Source of the DNA: DASSJF01 sp035934535
GTDB lineage: Bacteria; Sysuimicrobiota; Sysuimicrobiia; Sysuimicrobiales; Segetimicrobiaceae
Reading direction: 5' to 3'
Length of the DNA stretch: 64,000 bases
Assembly (NCBI GenBank): GCA_035934535.1
Contig: DASYXS010000075.1
Location: forward strand, 7,216 to 71,215
This document shows positions 44,223 through 54,679 of this stretch, in pieces. Under the pieces are notes generated by a model. That model was not told the origin of the DNA and searched no databases. It saw nothing but the letters and a program-made list of their open reading frames with translations. The position numbers were made by a program, and so were the translations under genes. How positions within the stretch are numbered: the first letter of the stretch is position 1; the number at the start of each line of letters is the position of its first letter.

Positions 44223-45323
44223 CTACACTTTCACCGAAAAGCCGTCCATCTTCACCGGCACGCCGCGCGTCCCGCAGCGATCGGCGAACATCCGCTGGAT
44301 GCGCGGGTCCTGATCCTCGTACTCGATCTGGTTGCCGCCGTCTTTCTTGCTCTTGTCCACGCCCTGGATGTCGAGGTAGCGCGCCACCTTCCACTTCGCC
44401 CCGCCCCAGCGGATGGCGAGGTAGCGGGCCGGGGTCGGCCCGGTGTTGAAGTGCTGGTGCCACCACAAGCCCGGCGGCACGAACATCGTGCCGGGGTGCC
44501 ACGGAATGTCGGTGAGGTTCGGTTCGCCCTCCGGCCACATCACCGAAAACCCTTCGCCCTCGAGGATGATCACGTGCGCGCCGGGGCCGTGCCGGTGGGC
44601 CTTCTTGTACGTGCCGACCGGAAACTCCGAGACGTGGGCGCACAGCGTGTTGTTCGCGAACTCGAACATCACGTTTTTACCGCCGGCCCCGCGCTCCGCC
44701 CACTCGTGAAGCTTGAAGCGGTTGACGTCCGCGACGAAGTTCGTGTCCCAGACGCGCCCGGGATGCAGCGTGCCTTCGCCGCCGAAGTACCCCGCCCGGC
44801 CGTCGAAGCGGTCGAGAAAGTCGAACGGGCAGTTGAAGAGGAATTCCGTGTTGTGAATGAGGTTCATCATCATTGGGGCCGTCGTCACGGCGAGCAGGCG
44901 CGCGGGCTCGCGGCCCGCGCCGTTGAGCAGCCGGTGGGAGCAGTTGAGCGGAATCGAGAAGAGGCTGCCGGCCTGCCACTCAAAGGCCTGCTTGGACCCG
45001 CTCTCGTTCCAGACCTCGCAGCCGCCGCGGCCGTCCACGACGTAAAAGAACTCTTCGAACAGATGCCGTTCGGCGGCGGAGGCCCCCCCCGGCGGCAGCT
45101 CGAGGATATACCCGTTGTTGGTGTCTTCCGTGCCCATGAGCCGGAGGTACGCGCCGCGCGCGTCGAGTCGGGGCCACGGCGCCACGGCCACTTCACGGAG
45201 ATCGGGAACCGCGGCGCCGGTCAGGACGGGGATGCCCTCGGACTCGAGCCACCGCTCGTACGCGCTCTTGCGCCATTCTTGAGGGAGACGGTCCTCCTGC
45301 GCTATTCTCGGTTCGCCGGCCAA
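44223..45323 (-). CDS. Bicupin-domain protein, second cluster
   Basis: A 366-aa bicupin. Domain 1 has LELPPGGASAAERHLFEEFFYVVDGRG and CSHRLLNG; domain 2 has KKAHRHGPGAHVIILEGEG and WWHQHFNTG. Metal ligands appear more complete in domain 2. The TTG at 45323 is supported by GGGAGG nine bases upstream. It is divergent from UbiD-3 (45450) across a 126-base promoter region and is probably functionally tied to it. Substrate unknown. Confidence 0.82.
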   Translation of the reverse strand: MAGEPRIAQEDRLPQEWRKSAYERWLESEGIPVLTGAAVPDLREVAVAPWPRLDARGAYLRLMGTEDTNNGYILELPPGGASAAERHLFEEFFYVVDGRGGCEVWNESGSKQAFEWQAGSLFSIPLNCSHRLLNGAGREPARLLAVTTAPMMMNLIHNTEFLFNCPFDFLDRFDGRAGYFGGEGTLHPGRVWDTNFVADVNRFKLHEWAERGAGGKNVMFEFANNTLCAHVSEFPVGTYKKAHRHGPGAHVIILEGEGFSVMWPEGEPNLTDIPWHPGTMFVPPGLWWHQHFNTGPTPARYLAIRWGGAKWKVARYLDIQGVDKSKKDGGNQIEYEDQDPRIQRMFADRCGTRGVPVKMDGFSVKV

Positions 45324-45358
45324 TTCGTATCCCTCCCGATCTGTCTGTCGCTGGGTTC

Positions 45359-45366
45359 ATCATACA
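45359..45366. promoter_or_regulatory. Octamer shared with GntR-1 operator
   Basis: ATCATACA (TGTATGAT on the minus strand) sits in the divergent bicupin/UbiD-3 promoter region and matches the octamer at 42643-42650 upstream of GntR-1. Flanking symmetry is weak, so this is only a candidate GntR-1 site. Confidence 0.3.
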
Positions 45367-45449
45367 ACGCGTCGTCCCTGGAAGAAAGGTTCCATCCGCC
45401 GGACGGTGAAAACACGGCGAGGTATCGGAAGGCGGACGGGAGGACGGCG

Positions 45450-46949
45450 ATGAGCAAAGCGATGACCCACAGCCCGCGAACGGGCCCGTACACCGACCTG
45501 CGCGACTGGCTCCGGGCCGTCGAGCGGATGGGCGAGCTCCGCAGCGTCGAGGGGGCGACGTGGGAAGAGGACATCGGCCGGATCTCCGAGATGCTGCACC
45601 ACACCGAGGAGTCGCCGGCCGTGCTGTTCGACGCCGTGCCCGGTTACCCGACGGGCCGCCGCGTCCTCGTCAATCCGCTCGGCGCGCGTCGCCGCCTCGC
45701 CTTTACCCTCGGAATGGATCCGGGGATCGGCGCGCTCGAAATGATCGACGCCTGGGAAGAACGGCTCAACCGCCTCGATCCGGTGCCGGTCCGGGAGGTG
45801 CGGGACGGTCCCGTGCTCGAGAACGTCCTCGAAGGCGACGCGATCGATCTCTACAAGTTTCCGACGCCGAAGTGGCACGAAGAGGACGGCGGCCGGTACA
45901 TCGGCACGGCCGTCGCCGACGTGACGCGCGATCCCGACTCGGACTGGATCAACTTCGGCACGTACCGCGTGATGATCCACGACCGCAACCATGCCGGTCT
46001 GTACATCTCGCCGGGCAAGCACGGCCGGCTGCATCGCGACAAGTACTTCGGGCGCGGAGAGCCCATGCCGGTGCTCGCGATCGTGGGCATGGATCCGATT
46101 CTCTTCCTCGCGAGCTGCCTCGAAGTTCCACTCGGGGTCAGCGAGTATGAATGGGCCGGCGCGGTGAAGGGGGAGCCCGTGGAGATCATCCGCGGGCGCC
46201 ACACGGGCCTGCCGCTTCCGGCGCACGCCGAGATCGTGATCGAAGGCGTCGTGCACCCGAACGCGCGGCTCATGGAGGGGCCGTTCGGCGAATGGACCGG
46301 CTACTACGCCAGCGGCAGCCGCGAGGAGCCGGTCATCGACGTGAAGGCGATCTATCACCGGAACGATCCCATCCTGATGGGCTGCCCGCCCGAGAAGCCG
46401 CCGTATGAAGCCCATCATTTCCGCAAGTACCTGCGGTCGGGGCTGCTGCGTAAGGCGCTGAAGGACGCCGGCGTGCCCGGCATCACGGGCGTGTACTGTC
46501 ATCCGGTCGGCGGCTGCCGGCTTCTGTACATCGTCGCCATCAAGCAGATGTATCCGGGCCACGCGCGGCAGGCGGGGCTGCTCGCCTCGCAGGTGCGCGC
46601 GGGCGCCTACCTCAACCGTATGGTCGTCGTCGTGGACGAGGATATCGACATCACAGACCTCAACGACGTCATGTGGGCCGTGCTGACCCGGGCCGATCCC
46701 GAGGCCGACTACGAGATCATCCGCCGCTGCTGGAGCGGCCCGCTCGATCCGGCGATCCACCCGGACCGCAAGGGCTTCAACTCGCGGGTGATCATCGATG
46801 CGACGCGCCCGTGGGAGTGGAAGGACCGGTTTCCGACGCCGATCGGGCCCGCCCCGGCGTACAAGCGCGAGACGCGCGAGCGCTGGGGCTGGCTCCTGCG
46901 TGAGCCAGAGGCGTCCGCGGGGGACGGCGGCGAACCCGAGGGCCGCTGA
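45450..46949 (+). CDS. UbiD-family prFMN-dependent decarboxylase (UbiD-3)
   Basis: A 499-aa UbiD homologue, close to UbiD-1: YTDLRDWLRAVERMGELRSVEG, FPTPKWHEEDGGRYIGTA, YRVMIHDRNHAGLYISPGKHG with Arg173, and MEGPFGEWTGYYASGS with Glu276 and Glu281. All E-R-E residues are retained, so it should be active with prFMN from UbiX (14039). The ATG at 45450 follows GGGAGGA. A nine-base-pair hairpin just after the stop may end its transcript. Confidence 0.95.
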   Translation: MSKAMTHSPRTGPYTDLRDWLRAVERMGELRSVEGATWEEDIGRISEMLHHTEESPAVLFDAVPGYPTGRRVLVNPLGARRRLAFTLGMDPGIGALEMIDAWEERLNRLDPVPVREVRDGPVLENVLEGDAIDLYKFPTPKWHEEDGGRYIGTAVADVTRDPDSDWINFGTYRVMIHDRNHAGLYISPGKHGRLHRDKYFGRGEPMPVLAIVGMDPILFLASCLEVPLGVSEYEWAGAVKGEPVEIIRGRHTGLPLPAHAEIVIEGVVHPNARLMEGPFGEWTGYYASGSREEPVIDVKAIYHRNDPILMGCPPEKPPYEAHHFRKYLRSGLLRKALKDAGVPGITGVYCHPVGGCRLLYIVAIKQMYPGHARQAGLLASQVRAGAYLNRMVVVVDEDIDITDLNDVMWAVLTRADPEADYEIIRRCWSGPLDPAIHPDRKGFNSRVIIDATRPWEWKDRFPTPIGPAPAYKRETRERWGWLLREPEASAGDGGEPEGR

Positions 46950-46954
46950 ACCGG

Positions 46955-46989
46955 ACGCCGGCCGCCGGGAACACCGCCCCGGCCGGCGT
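46955..46989 (+). terminator. Hairpin after UbiD-3, possible terminator
   Basis: ACGCCGGCC (46955-46963) pairs perfectly with GGCCGGCGT (46981-46989) around a 17-base loop, six bases after the UbiD-3 stop. No T-run follows, so termination is uncertain. Its right arm abuts operator-like site C. Confidence 0.45.
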
Positions 46990-47003
46990 TCTGCTCTGCA
47001 GAA
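46989..47003. promoter_or_regulatory. Candidate IclR operator, site C
   Basis: TTCTGCTCTGCAGAA is a palindrome with six-base arms (TTCTGC/GCAGAA) around TCT. It shares the TTCTG-N5-CAGAA frame with site A exactly and matches site B in 13 of 15 bases. It lies 82 bases before the beta-propeller gene (47085) and could control it and the LivJ-type gene behind it. Confidence 0.6.
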
Positions 47004-47084
47004 GGCCCGATGGAAGGACCGCGCGACGTCCCGTCCGAAGCGCAAGGAACGGCGGGGGGGACAACGTCTGCTCGGGGGGTTGCG

Positions 47085-48167
47085 ATGAGAACACGGCCGG
47101 GCTCGTCTTGCGTGTGGACCGCGTGCGTCGTGCTGCTGCTTGCCGGGGTGGTCGCGGTGTCGCTCCTCGTCGGGCGCGTCGCCGGCGCGGACATGTCGTT
47201 CGCGCTGGCCCTCCCGAACGTCGTGATCCCGCCGGTTCAGGGCAAGACCGGCTCCTTCGACATTATGGAAGTCGACCAGGCCGCGCACCGGCTGTACGTC
47301 GCCGACCGCACGGACACGGGCGTCGATGTGTTCGACGTCTCCTCGCCCGCGGCGCGCTACCTGAAAACCATTCCGGCCGGCACCGGGACCAACGGGGTAT
47401 CGGTGGCCAAGAACGTCAACAAGCTGTTCGTGACGACGAACGACAGCCGCGTCCTCATCGTCGACGTGAACCCGCCCTCTCCGCATTACGACACGGTTAT
47501 CGCGTCGCTCTCGACCGGCGGGAAGAAGCGCACCGACGAGCTGGACTACGACCCGCGCGACCGGAAGATGTACGTCGCGAACAGCGACGACGGCATCGTC
47601 ACCGCGATCGACGCGGTCGGGAACCGGATCATCAAGCGGTTCCTCAACCTGGGAGACGGGCTCGAGCAGCCCCGCTACGATGCCGGCAACGGCATGATGT
47701 ACCTGACATCCTCGGACCAGAACGCCGTCTTCCAGTTCGACCCGGCGCGCGACGTCCTCGTCAAGAAGTTCGACGTCGGGGCGGCGTGCAACCCGAACGG
47801 CCTCGGTATCAATCCCAAGACGAACCAGGCGCTGCTGGGCTGCAGCAACAAGAAGACGCCGATGGCGGCGCTGTGGGACCTCAACGCGGGGAAGGTCATC
47901 CAGACGTTCACCCAGGTCGGCGCCGGCGATATGATGCTCTACAGTCCGCAGGCGGATCTCTTCTTCTTCGCGGCGTCCAACTACCCGCCCGCGCCGGTGA
48001 TGGGCGTGTTTACCGCCACCGGCGTGCACTGGGTCGCCAACATCCCGACGCTGCGGGGCGCACACGCGGTGGCCTTTGACGAGACCAACCACGTCCTCTA
48101 CACGATCAACCAGGCCCCGAACCAGGCCGGTCTCATCGCGTTCTGGCTGCAGTCGATCCCTCGGTAG
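47085..48167 (+). CDS. Exported YncE-like beta-propeller protein
   Basis: A 360-aa protein with an N-terminal signal or anchor (about residues 10-35: CVWTACVVLLLAGVVAVSLL) and seven-bladed-propeller-like repeats such as HRLYVADRTDTGVDVFDV, NKLFVTTNDSRVLIVDV, RKMYVANSDDGIVTAID and NGMMYLTSSDQNAVFQFD. Such proteins often lie beside periplasmic oxidoreductases or binding proteins, but no catalytic residue is evident. The ATG at 47085 is preceded by a weak GGGG. A LivJ-type binding protein gene follows after 29 bases. Confidence 0.78.
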   Translation: MRTRPGSSCVWTACVVLLLAGVVAVSLLVGRVAGADMSFALALPNVVIPPVQGKTGSFDIMEVDQAAHRLYVADRTDTGVDVFDVSSPAARYLKTIPAGTGTNGVSVAKNVNKLFVTTNDSRVLIVDVNPPSPHYDTVIASLSTGGKKRTDELDYDPRDRKMYVANSDDGIVTAIDAVGNRIIKRFLNLGDGLEQPRYDAGNGMMYLTSSDQNAVFQFDPARDVLVKKFDVGAACNPNGLGINPKTNQALLGCSNKKTPMAALWDLNAGKVIQTFTQVGAGDMMLYSPQADLFFFAASNYPPAPVMGVFTATGVHWVANIPTLRGAHAVAFDETNHVLYTINQAPNQAGLIAFWLQSIPR

Positions 48168-48196
48168 CTCGCGGGCGTCCGAGAGGTGATGATGCG

Positions 48197-49420
48197 GTGA
48201 AGACGCGTGCGCACGTGACGGCTTTCTTGCCGCGGCGGGCGCGCCTCGCGGCGCCGGCCGCCGCGGCACTGCTCGCCTGCTTGCTCGCGCTTCCGGACGC
48301 GGTCCCGTGGGCCGCCCCGGCGCCGTACGTCATCAACGCGATCATGCCGTTGACCGGCGGCGGGGCCTTTCTGGGACAGCCCGAGAGCCAGGCGCTGCAG
48401 ATCGTGGAGCGTCTCACCAACGAGAAGGGCGGCATCCAGGGGCGTCCGATCCACTTCGCCTTCCATGACGACCAGACGAGCCCGCAGGTGGGCGTGCAGC
48501 TCGCCGGCCAGATCTTGGCCGGCAAGGTGCCGCTGATCGTGGGATCCTCGCTCGTCGCGATCTGCGCGGCCATGGCGCCGCTGATGAAGGACGGGCCGGT
48601 GGAGTACTGCCTCTCGCCCGGGATCCATCCCGCGGAAGGCAGCTACGTCTTCACCGCCAGCGTCTCTACGCGGGATCTCGCGGCGGCCCTCATTCGCTAC
48701 TTCAAAGGAAAAGGGTGGACACGCATCGCCGTCCTGACGTCCACCGACGCGACGGGTCAGGACGCCGAACAGAACGTCAACGCGATCGTGGCGCTGCCGC
48801 AGTATCAAGGCGTTGTCCAGGTCGTCGCCCGGGAGCACTTCGACCCGCACGACGTGAGCGTCGCCGCGCAGATTGCGCGGATCTCCGCCGCGAAGCCGCA
48901 GGCGCTGATCGCGTGGAGCACGGGCGCCCCGATCGGCACCGTCTTCAAGGGCATCGCGCAGAACGGGCTCAGCATTCCGGTCGCCACGACGAACGGCAAC
49001 CAGACGTACGGGCAGATGAAGCAGTACGCATCGTTCCTGCCCCAGGACCTCTATTTTCCGACGAGCGCCTGGCCGGCCTACGAGGCTCTGCCCGCCGGCC
49101 GCGTGAAGATCGCCCAGAAGATTTTCTACGACGCATTTCAGGCGGCGAACCAGAAGCCCGATCTCGGCGCGTCGCTCGCGTGGGATCCGGCGCTCCTCGT
49201 AGTCGACGCGCTCCGGCACCTCGGGACGGAGGCCACCGCATCGCAGATCCGGGACTATCTGCTCCACCTGCGGGGCTTCGCCGGCATCAACGGGATCTAC
49301 GACTTCAAGACGAGTCCCCAGCGCGGCCTCAACCTGGATGACGCGATCGTCACCCGCTGGGATCCCGCGCGACAGGCGTGGGGCCCCGTCAGCCGGTTCG
49401 GCGGAGAGCCTGTGAAGTAA
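48197..49420 (+). CDS. LivJ-type substrate-binding protein, orphan
   Basis: A 407-aa exported type I binding protein. A basic N-terminus and hydrophobic core (about residues 16-40) form the signal. Mature start VINAIMPLTGGGAFLGQPESQALQIVERLTNEKGGIQGRPI is typical, then LIVGSSLVAICAAMAPLMKDGPVEYC and IAVLTSTDATGQDAEQNVNAIVA. It carries Cys residues in lobe 1 (SLVAICAAM...VEYCLSPG). No permease or ATPase gene is adjacent; the fused LivHM system at 24584-28103 lacks its own LivJ. GTG start at 48197. Confidence 0.88.
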   Translation: MKTRAHVTAFLPRRARLAAPAAAALLACLLALPDAVPWAAPAPYVINAIMPLTGGGAFLGQPESQALQIVERLTNEKGGIQGRPIHFAFHDDQTSPQVGVQLAGQILAGKVPLIVGSSLVAICAAMAPLMKDGPVEYCLSPGIHPAEGSYVFTASVSTRDLAAALIRYFKGKGWTRIAVLTSTDATGQDAEQNVNAIVALPQYQGVVQVVAREHFDPHDVSVAAQIARISAAKPQALIAWSTGAPIGTVFKGIAQNGLSIPVATTNGNQTYGQMKQYASFLPQDLYFPTSAWPAYEALPAGRVKIAQKIFYDAFQAANQKPDLGASLAWDPALLVVDALRHLGTEATASQIRDYLLHLRGFAGINGIYDFKTSPQRGLNLDDAIVTRWDPARQAWGPVSRFGGEPVK

Positions 49421-49483
49421 CCCGCGCGCGATCGGGCCCTCCCGCCTGGTATGCGGGGGGCCGATGTTATACTCTAGGTTGCG

Positions 49484-50725
49484 ATGCCTGGATTCACGAC
49501 GCTGGTGACCCCGCAGGAGGCCAAAGAGCGGTTCGCTCGCGCGTACACGCCGCGCCCCCGCGGGATCGAGCATGTCCCGCTCGCGGAGGCGTACGGCCGC
49601 GTGCTGGCGCGGGACGCGATCGCGGGGGAGGACCTGCCCGCCTTCGACCGCTCCACCGTGGACGGGTTCGCCGCCCAAGCGGACGACGTGTCGTCGGCCG
49701 GTCCGGACGCCCCGGCGGTGCTGCGCCTCGCGGGAGAAGTGCAGATGGGCGAGACGGCCCCGGTCGCCGTCGGGACGGGCGAGACGGTCCGCATTCCGAC
49801 CGGCGGCATGCTGCCGCCCGGCGCGGACGCGGTCGTCATGCTCGAGGACGTAGAGGAACGCGACGGCCGGATCGCGGTACGGCGTCCCGCCCGGCCGGGC
49901 GACAACGTGATTCGCCGCGCCGAGGATGTGCGCCGCGGCGACGTGGCGCTGCGGCCCGGCACGCGCCTTCGGCCGCAGGATATCGGCCTGCTGGCCGCCA
50001 TCGGGATCACCGACGTGCCGGTGTTCGTCCGGCCGCGGGTCGCGATCATCGCGACCGGCGACGAGATCGTGCCCGCCGACCGGACCCCGGAGGGCGGGCA
50101 GGTGCGGGACGTCAACACCTACGCGCTCGCGGCGCTGGTGCGGCAGGAGGGCGGGGTGGCGCACCTCGCCGGCATCGTCGAGGATGTGTACGACGTGCTG
50201 CTGCGGGCGCTGCGGGACGCGCGGGCGGACTCCGATCTGGTGCTCGTGAGCGGCGGCAGCTCCGTCGGTGAGCGGGACGCCGTGGCGCGTGCGATCGGCG
50301 AACTCGGCCGGCCCGGCGTGATCGTGCACGGGGTGAGCATCAAGCCGGGCAAGCCCACGATTCTTGCGCTCGTCGACGGCACGCCGGTCATCGGGCTGCC
50401 GGGACACCCGGTGAGCGGGATGGTGATCTTCGACGTGTTCGTGCGTGACGTGCTGCGCGGCCTCGCTGGCCGGAACGCCGCGCGGCCGTTCGGCCGCGTC
50501 GTCCGGGCACGCCTCGCCCGGCCGATTCCGTCGGCCGGCGTGCGGGAAGACCACATCCGGGTGTACCTCGAGCAGCGGGACGGCGGGGTCCAGGCGATAC
50601 CGGTGCTCGGCAAGTCCGGCATCATCACCACGATGACGCGGGCCGACGGCATCGTGGTGGTGCCGATCGGCCGGCGCCTGCTCGAGGCCGGGGCGGACGT
50701 GGACGTGGAGCTCTTCGAGCCGTGA
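49484..50725 (+). CDS. moeA: Molybdopterin molybdenumtransferase MoeA
   Basis: A 413-aa enzyme inserting molybdate into adenylylated molybdopterin. It shows VPLAEAYGRVLARD, DLPAFDRSTVDGFA, EVQMGETAP, RIPTGGMLPPGADAVVMLED, IIATGDEIVP, VRDVNTYAL, SGGSSVGERD and GLPGHPVSGMVIFDVFV in correct order. The moaC GTG overlaps its stop, placing it first in a MoCo operon. The short promoter region upstream contains TATACT. Confidence 0.95.
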   Translation: MPGFTTLVTPQEAKERFARAYTPRPRGIEHVPLAEAYGRVLARDAIAGEDLPAFDRSTVDGFAAQADDVSSAGPDAPAVLRLAGEVQMGETAPVAVGTGETVRIPTGGMLPPGADAVVMLEDVEERDGRIAVRRPARPGDNVIRRAEDVRRGDVALRPGTRLRPQDIGLLAAIGITDVPVFVRPRVAIIATGDEIVPADRTPEGGQVRDVNTYALAALVRQEGGVAHLAGIVEDVYDVLLRALRDARADSDLVLVSGGSSVGERDAVARAIGELGRPGVIVHGVSIKPGKPTILALVDGTPVIGLPGHPVSGMVIFDVFVRDVLRGLAGRNAARPFGRVVRARLARPIPSAGVREDHIRVYLEQRDGGVQAIPVLGKSGIITTMTRADGIVVVPIGRRLLEAGADVDVELFEP

Positions 50726-51261
50726 CGGGGCGGCGCCTGGGCCTACGGCATGAGCCGGGACGCCGCGCCCGCCTGACGCACGTCGGCCGGCGGGGGGCGC
50801 GCATGGTCGACGTCGGCGGGAAAGCCGAGACCGTTCGCGAGGCGGCGGCGCGCGGCGAAGTCGTCATGCGCCCGGCGACCCTCCGGATGATCACGCGGGG
50901 AGAAGCGCGCAAGGGCGACGTGCTGACCGTCGCGCAGATCGCCGGCATCGCGTCGGCGAAGCGGACGTGGGAGTTGATTCCGCTGTGCCACCCGATCCCG
51001 CTGACGGGCGTCGCGGTGACGCTCGAGGCCGACCCGGCGCGCAGCCGGGTGCTGATCGAGGCGCGGGTGCGGACGCGCGGGCGCACGGGGGCGGAGATGG
51101 AGGCCCTCGTGGCGGTGGCGACGGCGGCCCTCACCGTGTACGACATGGTGAAGGCGGTGGAGCGCGGCGTCGCCATCGAAGGAATCCGCCTCACGAGCAA
51201 GTCCGGCGGCAAATCGGGCACCTACCGGTGGAACGGCCGGGAGGCGAAGCCCACACGATGA
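50722..51261 (+). CDS. moaC: Cyclic pyranopterin monophosphate synthase MoaC
   Basis: A 179-aa protein completing the first step of molybdopterin synthesis with MoaA. The core MVDVGGKAETVREAAARGEV, LIPLCHPIPLTGV, EMEALVAVATAALTVYDMVKA and the C-terminal SKSGGKSGTYRWN are intact. A GTGA overlap with moeA sets the start at 50722; it gives a longer than usual arginine-rich N-terminus, so an internal start near MVDVG is possible. Confidence 0.93.
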   Translation: MTGRRLGLRHEPGRRARLTHVGRRGARMVDVGGKAETVREAAARGEVVMRPATLRMITRGEARKGDVLTVAQIAGIASAKRTWELIPLCHPIPLTGVAVTLEADPARSRVLIEARVRTRGRTGAEMEALVAVATAALTVYDMVKAVERGVAIEGIRLTSKSGGKSGTYRWNGREAKPTR

Positions 51262-51788
51262 GCGCGGAGCCGGGAACGCGCCTCCGGGGCGTCCGCTGCG
51301 GCATCCTCACCGCCAGCGACTCGGTCAGCAAGGGTCAGGGCAAGGACGACAGCGGCCGATACCTCGCGGAGACTCTCGAGGCCGAGGGCGCGGACGTGCT
51401 CGCCCGCGTCGTCGTGCCGGACGACCTCGAGACGATCGCGCGCACACTCGCAGACATGGTGGATTCGCTGCGCGTCGACCTGGTGCTCACCACCGGCGGA
51501 AGCGGCGTCGCCCCCCGCGACGTGACCCCGGAGGCGACGCTGCGGGTCGTGGACCGGCAGATGCCGGGGATTCCGGAGGCGGCGCGGATTGCGACGGCCG
51601 CGCAGACGCCGCTCGCGATGCTGTCGCGGGCGGTCGCCGGAATCCGCGGCCGGACCCTGATCGTCAACATGCCCGGCAGCCCGAAGGCCGTGCGGGAATG
51701 GATGGACGTGATCCTGCCGGTGCTGCGGCACACGGTTGAGCTCTTACAAGAAAAGCGATTGGAGTGGGGCCGGGAACACCGGCCGTGA
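51258..51788 (+). CDS. MogA/MoaB-family molybdopterin adenylyltransferase
   Basis: A 176-aa protein with CGILTASDSVSKGQGKDDSGRYLAETL, DLVLTTGGSGVAPRDVTPEAT, MPGIPEAARIATAAQTPLAMLSR and IVNMPGSPKAVREWMDVILPVL. It adenylylates molybdopterin before MoeA acts. The ATG at 51258 overlaps the moaC stop (ATGA). The three MoCo genes form one operon, probably continuing into the ABC-F gene five bases downstream. Confidence 0.93.
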   Translation: MSAEPGTRLRGVRCGILTASDSVSKGQGKDDSGRYLAETLEAEGADVLARVVVPDDLETIARTLADMVDSLRVDLVLTTGGSGVAPRDVTPEATLRVVDRQMPGIPEAARIATAAQTPLAMLSRAVAGIRGRTLIVNMPGSPKAVREWMDVILPVLRHTVELLQEKRLEWGREHRP

Positions 51789-51792
51789 ACGC

Positions 51793-53773
<1,981 letters not shown>

Positions 53774-53781
<8 letters not shown>

Positions 53782-54172
53782 GGCCGCGCGCGATGCCGGT
53801 ACCTGTTTTGCGTGCGGCCAGGCCAATCCGATCGGCCTTCGCCTGCGGTTCGAGCCGGACGGCGAGGGCATCCGCGCCGAGTTCACACCCGGACCGCACT
53901 ATCAAGGGTACGAGGGCGTGCTTCACGGCGGCATCATCGCCGCGGCGCTCGACGACGCGATGGCCAATCTGTTTCACCTGCGCGGCCGCGAGACCGTGAC
54001 GGCCCGGATCGAGGTCCGGTACCGCCGCGAGGCGCCGATCGGACACCGGTTGATCGTGACCGCGCGGACGACGGGAGAGCGGGGCCGCTTTTTCACCGCG
54101 GAGGCGACGCTCGCCCTTCCGGATGGGACGTGCCTCGCCGAGGCGAGCGGAATGCTCGCGCGGAGCGGGTAG
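53774..54172 (+). CDS. PaaI-like hotdog-fold thioesterase
   Basis: A 132-aa hotdog protein: CFACGQANPIGLRLRFEPDGEG near the start, then YQGYEGVLHGGIIAAALDDAMANL with the HGG signature helix, and the end ATLALPDGTCLAEASGMLA. GTG 53774 is chosen because GGAGG is then seven bases upstream; the alternative GTG 53768 is too close. It overlaps the ABC-F stop. Substrate acyl group unknown. It sits three bases before smpB. Confidence 0.88.
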
Positions 54173-54175
54173 GGC

Positions 54176-54679
54176 GTGGCGGAGAAGAACGGCGAGGGGG
54201 ACCTCCGTGTCGTCGCGACGAACCGCCGCGCGCGTCACGAGTACTGGATCGAGGAGACCCACGAGGCCGGGATCGCGCTGACCGGGACGGAAGTGAAGTC
54301 GCTGCGCGCCGGGCACGTCATCCTCGGCGACGCGTTCGCGCGGGTCGACCGGGGCGAGGCGTGGCTGTTGCATCTTCACATCAGCCCCTACGAGCAGGGC
54401 AACATCCAGAACCACGATCCGATGCGGACCCGAAAGCTGCTGCTGCACAAGCGGGAGATCATGCGCCTCGGCGCCCGCGTCCAGCAGCGCGGGTACACGC
54501 TGGTGCCGCTCCGCCTCTACTTTCGCAACGGCGTGGCCAAGGTCGAGTTGGGGCTGGCGCGCGGCCGCCATACCTACGACAAGCGCGAACGGATCGCCGA
54601 GCGCGATGCCCAGCGCCGCATCGCCCGCGCACTCGGCGCACGGGATGGAGGGCGGGGACCGTCCCGCCGTGGACGCTGA
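54176..54679 (+). CDS. smpB: SsrA-binding protein SmpB
   Basis: A 167-aa tmRNA partner with the OB-fold core: VATNRRARHEYWIEETHEAGIALTGTEVKSLR, HISPYEQGNIQNHDPMRTRKLLLHKREI, and TLVPLRLYFRNGVAKVELGLARGRHTYDKRERIAERDA. The C-terminal tail needed for decoding is basic, as expected. GTG start at 54176. The tmRNA gene lies 740 bases downstream with a LysE-family gene between them. Confidence 0.95.
   Translation: MAEKNGEGDLRVVATNRRARHEYWIEETHEAGIALTGTEVKSLRAGHVILGDAFARVDRGEAWLLHLHISPYEQGNIQNHDPMRTRKLLLHKREIMRLGARVQQRGYTLVPLRLYFRNGVAKVELGLARGRHTYDKRERIAERDAQRRIARALGARDGGRGPSRRGR

Noticed and set aside
41872..44643. A very long minus-strand open frame continuing upstream of GntR-1
   Set aside because: Only the part from ATG 42606 shows the GntR/FCD fold; the rest is an arginine-rich frame shadowing EutA.
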